Assembly: GCA_900315105.1 (NCBI GenBank)
Contig: OMXX01000152.1
Coordinates: 1-8,182 of the forward strand
DNA length: 8,182 nucleotides
Source: an uncultured Prevotellaceae bacterium
Lineage (GTDB): Bacteria > Bacteroidota > Bacteroidia > Bacteroidales > Bacteroidaceae
Direction of reading: 5' to 3'
Shown: piece by piece, positions 5,070 to 8,182 of the stretch
How positions within the stretch are numbered: position 1 is the first letter of the stretch
How the letters are laid out: every line of letters begins with the position of its first letter
Program-made: the position numbers and the translations under genes
Notes under the pieces: generated by a model
What the model saw: only the letters and a program-made list of their open reading frames with translations
The model's database searches: none
Told to the model about the DNA's origin: nothing

Positions 5070-6881
5070 ATGGAATATGAAGTCACACCACAAAGACAAG
5101 CATATCTTGATGCCCGTGGATACACCATTTTGACTGCATGTCCTGGTAGTGGTAAAACAACAAGCATCGTCAAGAAGCTTCTGGCTGTGTCTCGTTTTTG
5201 TCGTGAACAATATGGGGCACATACCGGATTTGCCTGTTTGTCTTTTACCAACAAGGCATGTGCTGAATTAAAGCAGAAGTACAGGGTGATGCATGATGAG
5301 CGGTTGACCTTCCCGAACGAGGTGTTGACCATTGACAGCTTTATCATGCAATATGTAGTGCTGCCTTTCTGGTATCTGTGCGATGTCTGCAAGAAGAAAC
5401 CTATCATTGTTAATGAGGTAGAAGTATTGGAGAGGATTCATTTCAACAATGTTCTGGTGAAAGGGACTTGGAAGACGTTTGTTGCACCTCAACTTAGACA
5501 ATACTCGGACATAGTACACAGAAAAACGCCTGCAAAAGTTTCTCGCAGTAAGAACGGATTCTTTTGGAATCACAACGTAGTAACAAATGATAGAGAGGCT
5601 GCCTATTGTGAAACTGCCTTTACGTATAGGTTGGGAAAAGGGTTTATCACCAGCAGTGATGCTTTGTGGATGGCTTGCAATATTTTGGAACATCATCAGA
5701 ATATCGCAAAAGCACTTGTTACAAGATTTCCATACATTATTGTTGATGAGGCGCAAGACAATTCAGAATTGCATTTTGAGTTCTTCAAACTGCTGAAAGC
5801 GGCAGGTCTGAGAAACCTGGAGTTCGTGGGTGATATTTGCCAGTCAATCTATGGCTTCAATAGTGCCAAGCCAGAGTTACTACAGGCTTTGATGGCAGAA
5901 GAAGGCTGGAATGTACTGCCCATGTCGGAATGCAGGAGGTCGAACCAAAGGATTATCGACTTGTATAGCAAGCTGAAATCTAGTGATGTCCCTGCAATTA
6001 CTTCACATGGCGTTGAGGATAAAGGTATTCCAATAATTGTTTACAAGTACGATGATGGCAATGTGAGGGATATAATTCAGGATTTCTATCAGGTTTGTGA
6101 GGCAAATGGGTTATCCAGCAGAATTATTCTAGCCCGAGGGGTGAATAAATGCAAGAAATTGGCAGGGGTGAAGGATGTAGAGTTTAGATACTGGAAGTCT
6201 GAAGAGCCTTATATGCTAATAGACGCGGTATTCGCTTTTGAGGCAGAAGACATGGATTATGCTTTCCGTAAAGTACGTATGGTGCTTTCAGGACTAATAG
6301 TTGGAGACAATCCAGAAGAAAGGCGAAAGTTTATCCATGAGATTGAACATGATATAGAATGGAATGCAAGGATATTTGGCTTTTTGAAACAGATACCTTC
6401 GTTCTCATTGAGCTTTAAAGAATGGGCTGAGCAGACATGCGTATTGCTTAAAGAGTATTGGGCTCTGGATAAAGAACCGGCTTTTGTCCCTTATCAGCGG
6501 CAGACGGGCTATCGGATGAGGGAAATGGCAGATGTGCCAGTTGAACGATTCCATCAGTCAAAGGATAAAGGAAGTGATTACCATAAGAGTATAGACACAA
6601 TACATGCTGTGAAGGGTGCAACTTTGGATGCAGTACTGCTATTCCTGTCATCAGACAGTAGGGGACAGAACATTTCATTGAATGATTTTCCGCAGGATCC
6701 AATTAGTGTAATGAGTGAGGGGCAGAGAATGATTTATGTGGCTTGTTCTAGAGCTACGCAATTCTTAGCATTGGCAATACCTAAGTCTACATCCGATGAA
6801 GTTATTAGGAGAACTTTGGCTGGGGTGGATATAGATATACGTTGTATTAACCTACAAGGAGAATTAATGTTTACTGATTAA
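5070..6881 (+). CDS. UvrD/Rep-type superfamily 1 helicase (GajB-like, Gabija)
   Basis: The 603-residue protein carries the SF1A motifs in order: Q-motif TPQRQAYLDA (6-15); Walker A ACPGSGKTT (23-31); motif Ia CLSFTNKACAEL (56-67); motif II IIVDEAQD (223-230); motif III FVGDICQSIYGF (252-263); motif IV SECRRSNQRI (286-295), where UvrD has NYRS; motif V IHAVKGATLDAVLL (511-524); motif VI RMIYVACSRA (553-562). The catalytic residues for ATP use (K29, T30, D226, E227, R290, R561) are all present. It starts 2 nt after the OLD stop, so the two are translated together. In Gabija the helicase-like GajB assembles with GajA and contributes to sensing and DNA degradation. This protein is about 100 residues longer than the 494-residue prototype. 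A nuclease-free DNA-repair helicase is a less likely reading given its partner. Confidence 0.9.
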   Translation: MEYEVTPQRQAYLDARGYTILTACPGSGKTTSIVKKLLAVSRFCREQYGAHTGFACLSFTNKACAELKQKYRVMHDERLTFPNEVLTIDSFIMQYVVLPFWYLCDVCKKKPIIVNEVEVLERIHFNNVLVKGTWKTFVAPQLRQYSDIVHRKTPAKVSRSKNGFFWNHNVVTNDREAAYCETAFTYRLGKGFITSSDALWMACNILEHHQNIAKALVTRFPYIIVDEAQDNSELHFEFFKLLKAAGLRNLEFVGDICQSIYGFNSAKPELLQALMAEEGWNVLPMSECRRSNQRIIDLYSKLKSSDVPAITSHGVEDKGIPIIVYKYDDGNVRDIIQDFYQVCEANGLSSRIILARGVNKCKKLAGVKDVEFRYWKSEEPYMLIDAVFAFEAEDMDYAFRKVRMVLSGLIVGDNPEERRKFIHEIEHDIEWNARIFGFLKQIPSFSLSFKEWAEQTCVLLKEYWALDKEPAFVPYQRQTGYRMREMADVPVERFHQSKDKGSDYHKSIDTIHAVKGATLDAVLLFLSSDSRGQNISLNDFPQDPISVMSEGQRMIYVACSRATQFLALAIPKSTSDEVIRRTLAGVDIDIRCINLQGELMFTD

Positions 6882-6894
6882 GTGTATAAACATC

Positions 6895-6933
6895 TCGGGC
6901 GGAAACTTGCAAAATATCGCAGTTTCCGCCCGA
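6895..6933. terminator. 13-bp hairpin between convergent genes, probable bidirectional terminator
   Basis: TCGGGCGGAAACT (6895-6907) pairs perfectly with AGTTTCCGCCCGA (6921-6933) around a 13-nt loop; a bulged T6908 would allow two more pairs. It starts 13 bp after the helicase stop and lies about 57 bp beyond the res stop on the other strand. Neither side has a clear T-run (AAATTAAATT follows on the plus strand), so it is not a textbook intrinsic terminator. Position and symmetry still favour termination of both transcripts. Confidence 0.65.
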
Positions 6934-6989
6934 AATTAAATTACAGAACTGAGTTAAATTCTTATGGTTTTGTGATAATATCCCAAAGC

Positions 6990-8182
6990 TCATCTGACGT
7001 GACTATCAGAGATTGTGGCGAAGTGACGACTTGCACATTCTATCTTCACGCTTTCGGCTCGACGGTAGTCTTTTAGACTATCCTTGTCGTAGCCTTTCGT
7101 TTCAGCCACAAAGTAGATATGTTTGATGTCACTACCCTCATGGAATACCACAGCCCAGTCGGGATTATAGTGACCAACAGGGGTATTGATATAGAAGCCA
7201 TTGGGCAACTTTGTATAGACAGCCACCTCGTTGCGGGATTCCAATTGATTAGCGAAGTCCATTTCTATGCCTTTTGAGTCAACCACTACAAGGTCGTAGA
7301 GAGATTTGTGCGACTCCATAGCGTTCACGCCCAAACGACCTTTCAGAGCCGATGCACTGAAAATGTCGCTATCAAACTCCTGATTGAGTTTGTGGTATTT
7401 CACATGCTCAATCACAGCGATAGCCTTACACTCATTTATGATGTTGCCAGCCTTGATAATAAACTCTTCAGGGTTGCTTTGGAACTGAAAGAATGTCCTC
7501 GGACTAATCTTCTGCAAGATGGTGACAATGGCACGGCGTGTTAAGCCAGTGTTCTCTACCAGTTTGCCGATAAGGTCATACTTCACCCGGCTGCCTATAA
7601 GCTCACGAACATTCTGCGTGTGCTTTCCGCTCACCTTCATTGCTTCGCCCTGTTGCAGCCTCTCCTTATTCTTAATCTCATCGCCCAGCGTACCCTCTAC
7701 CACCTCAATGCGTATCTCCGAAACTACAAGATGGTGGTCAAGTGCAATAACAGCTTTCTCTATCAATTCGTCTGTCTTGAAGTCAACCGTGTAGTATGTC
7801 TGCTGGTTTATTTTCTTCCACATATCCTGGAACTGCTTTGAAGAGAATTTCTTCTGGTCAAAATGAGCCTCTTTAGTCAGACGGGCATTCTCTGGTTTGA
7901 CTGCATCAGGATTAAATACAGCATCAAGACGTTTTTCAATATCGTTTCTGTATTCACTATATTCTCCAAAATCAAGAGCACCTTGCTTTTTGTTATCATG
8001 ATACTGCTGTGTGAGTTGGCCTTGCTTGGTAACATAATTCTTCATGCGGAGCGTGAAAAGCAAGTCTTGTGCATCGTCGTCGTTGAGTTTCTTCTGTTCT
8101 CCTCTTGCGTTTGTTACAAGCAAACCCTCGAATAAAGATGGTGTTACCTTTATTGGGCGGTCACCAACAGCTTCAGCAATCT
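6990..8182 (-). CDS. res: Type III restriction endonuclease subunit (Res), C-terminal part; 5' end outside the window
   Basis: The frame is open from the right edge of the window (first full codon 8180-8178) to a stop at 6992-6990, giving 396 visible residues. A TTG at 8123 is not the start, because coding continues upstream with IKVTPSLFEGLLVTNARGE. The C-terminal endonuclease motif is clear: P340-D341 in GHYNPDWAVVF and E360-x-K362 in IYFVAETKG, followed by KIECASRHF. This is the PD...(E/D)xK arrangement of type III Res proteins, which pair with a Mod methyltransferase and translocate or slide along DNA using a helicase domain that would lie upstream. Res proteins are usually about 900-1000 residues, so well over half is missing. 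No mod gene is in view. The end reads ...ISDSHVR then stop, while an adjacent frame continues with SDELWDIITKP to a TAA at 6964-6962, so the last residues may have been altered by a small frameshifting deletion. It is convergent with the helicase gene. Confidence 0.88.
   Translation of the reverse strand, partial: IAEAVGDRPIKVTPSLFEGLLVTNARGEQKKLNDDDAQDLLFTLRMKNYVTKQGQLTQQYHDNKKQGALDFGEYSEYRNDIEKRLDAVFNPDAVKPENARLTKEAHFDQKKFSSKQFQDMWKKINQQTYYTVDFKTDELIEKAVIALDHHLVVSEIRIEVVEGTLGDEIKNKERLQQGEAMKVSGKHTQNVRELIGSRVKYDLIGKLVENTGLTRRAIVTILQKISPRTFFQFQSNPEEFIIKAGNIINECKAIAVIEHVKYHKLNQEFDSDIFSASALKGRLGVNAMESHKSLYDLVVVDSKGIEMDFANQLESRNEVAVYTKLPNGFYINTPVGHYNPDWAVVFHEGSDIKHIYFVAETKGYDKDSLKDYRRAESVKIECASRHFATISDSHVR

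Noticed and set aside
4390..5222. Long minus-strand ORFs (172 and 155 residues) opposite the OLD and helicase genes
   Set aside because: They lie wholly antisense to well-supported genes, are rich in Cys, Ser and His with no recognisable motif, and overlap each other; they are shadows of the coding strand.
5268..5756. 162-residue minus-strand ORF opposite the helicase gene
   Set aside because: Antisense to conserved helicase sequence, with no domain or promoter; a shadow.
6882..7076. 64-residue plus-strand ORF between the helicase and res genes
   Set aside because: It spans the hairpin and runs into the antisense of res, with no start signal or family resemblance.
7863..8135. Plus-strand ORF of 90 residues opposite res that looks hydrophobic
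   Set aside because: Its apparent membrane-like character comes from the antisense of charged Res codons; res itself is well supported on the minus strand.
1..8182. CRISPR arrays, tRNA or rRNA genes
   Set aside because: No regularly spaced repeats, cloverleaf sequences or rRNA-like stretches were seen.

Overview
The window looks like a defence island from a Bacteroidales-type genome (Bacteroides, Prevotella or a relative). The evidence is a promoter of the Bacteroidetes form (TTTG then TAnnTTTG) ahead of the first gene, weak or absent Shine-Dalgarno sequences, and protein families common in that group. This placement is from reading alone, not from a database search.

Left edge (1-219): the last codons of an IS30-type transposase, then a short intergenic stretch with a near-perfect 25-bp palindrome and a Bacteroidetes-type promoter. 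Left module (220-1487): a 66-residue XRE/HTH regulator followed closely by a DUF1016/YhcG-type PD-(D/E)XK nuclease gene whose frame is broken in a run of six A's near its 3' end. Centre (1537-6881): three same-strand genes, namely a bacterial caspase (peptidase C14) with an unrecognised C-terminal half, an OLD-family ATPase-TOPRIM nuclease, and a UvrD-type helicase starting 2 nt after the nuclease stop. The nuclease-helicase pair has Gabija (GajA/GajB) architecture. Right edge (6990-8182, minus strand): the C-terminal part of a type III restriction subunit (Res) with its PD...ETK nuclease motif, convergent with the helicase gene. A 13-bp perfect hairpin lies between the two convergent genes.

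How the genes may work together (inference): in Gabija, the OLD-type protein cuts DNA and the helicase-like partner assists. Here a caspase-type protease precedes the pair with the same orientation and a 48-bp gap, so a protease-nuclease-helicase defence system is the most interesting hypothesis. The XRE gene and the palindrome could regulate the whole plus-strand run. Alternatively, XRE plus DUF1016 may be the remnant of another defence locus, such as a type I restriction accessory module, next to which the caspase/Gabija-like module was placed. A small ORF overlapping the restored DUF1016 stop by ATGA and cut short by the caspase start would fit such a junction. No intergenic stretch exceeds 300 bases. 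I see no tRNA, rRNA or CRISPR array.
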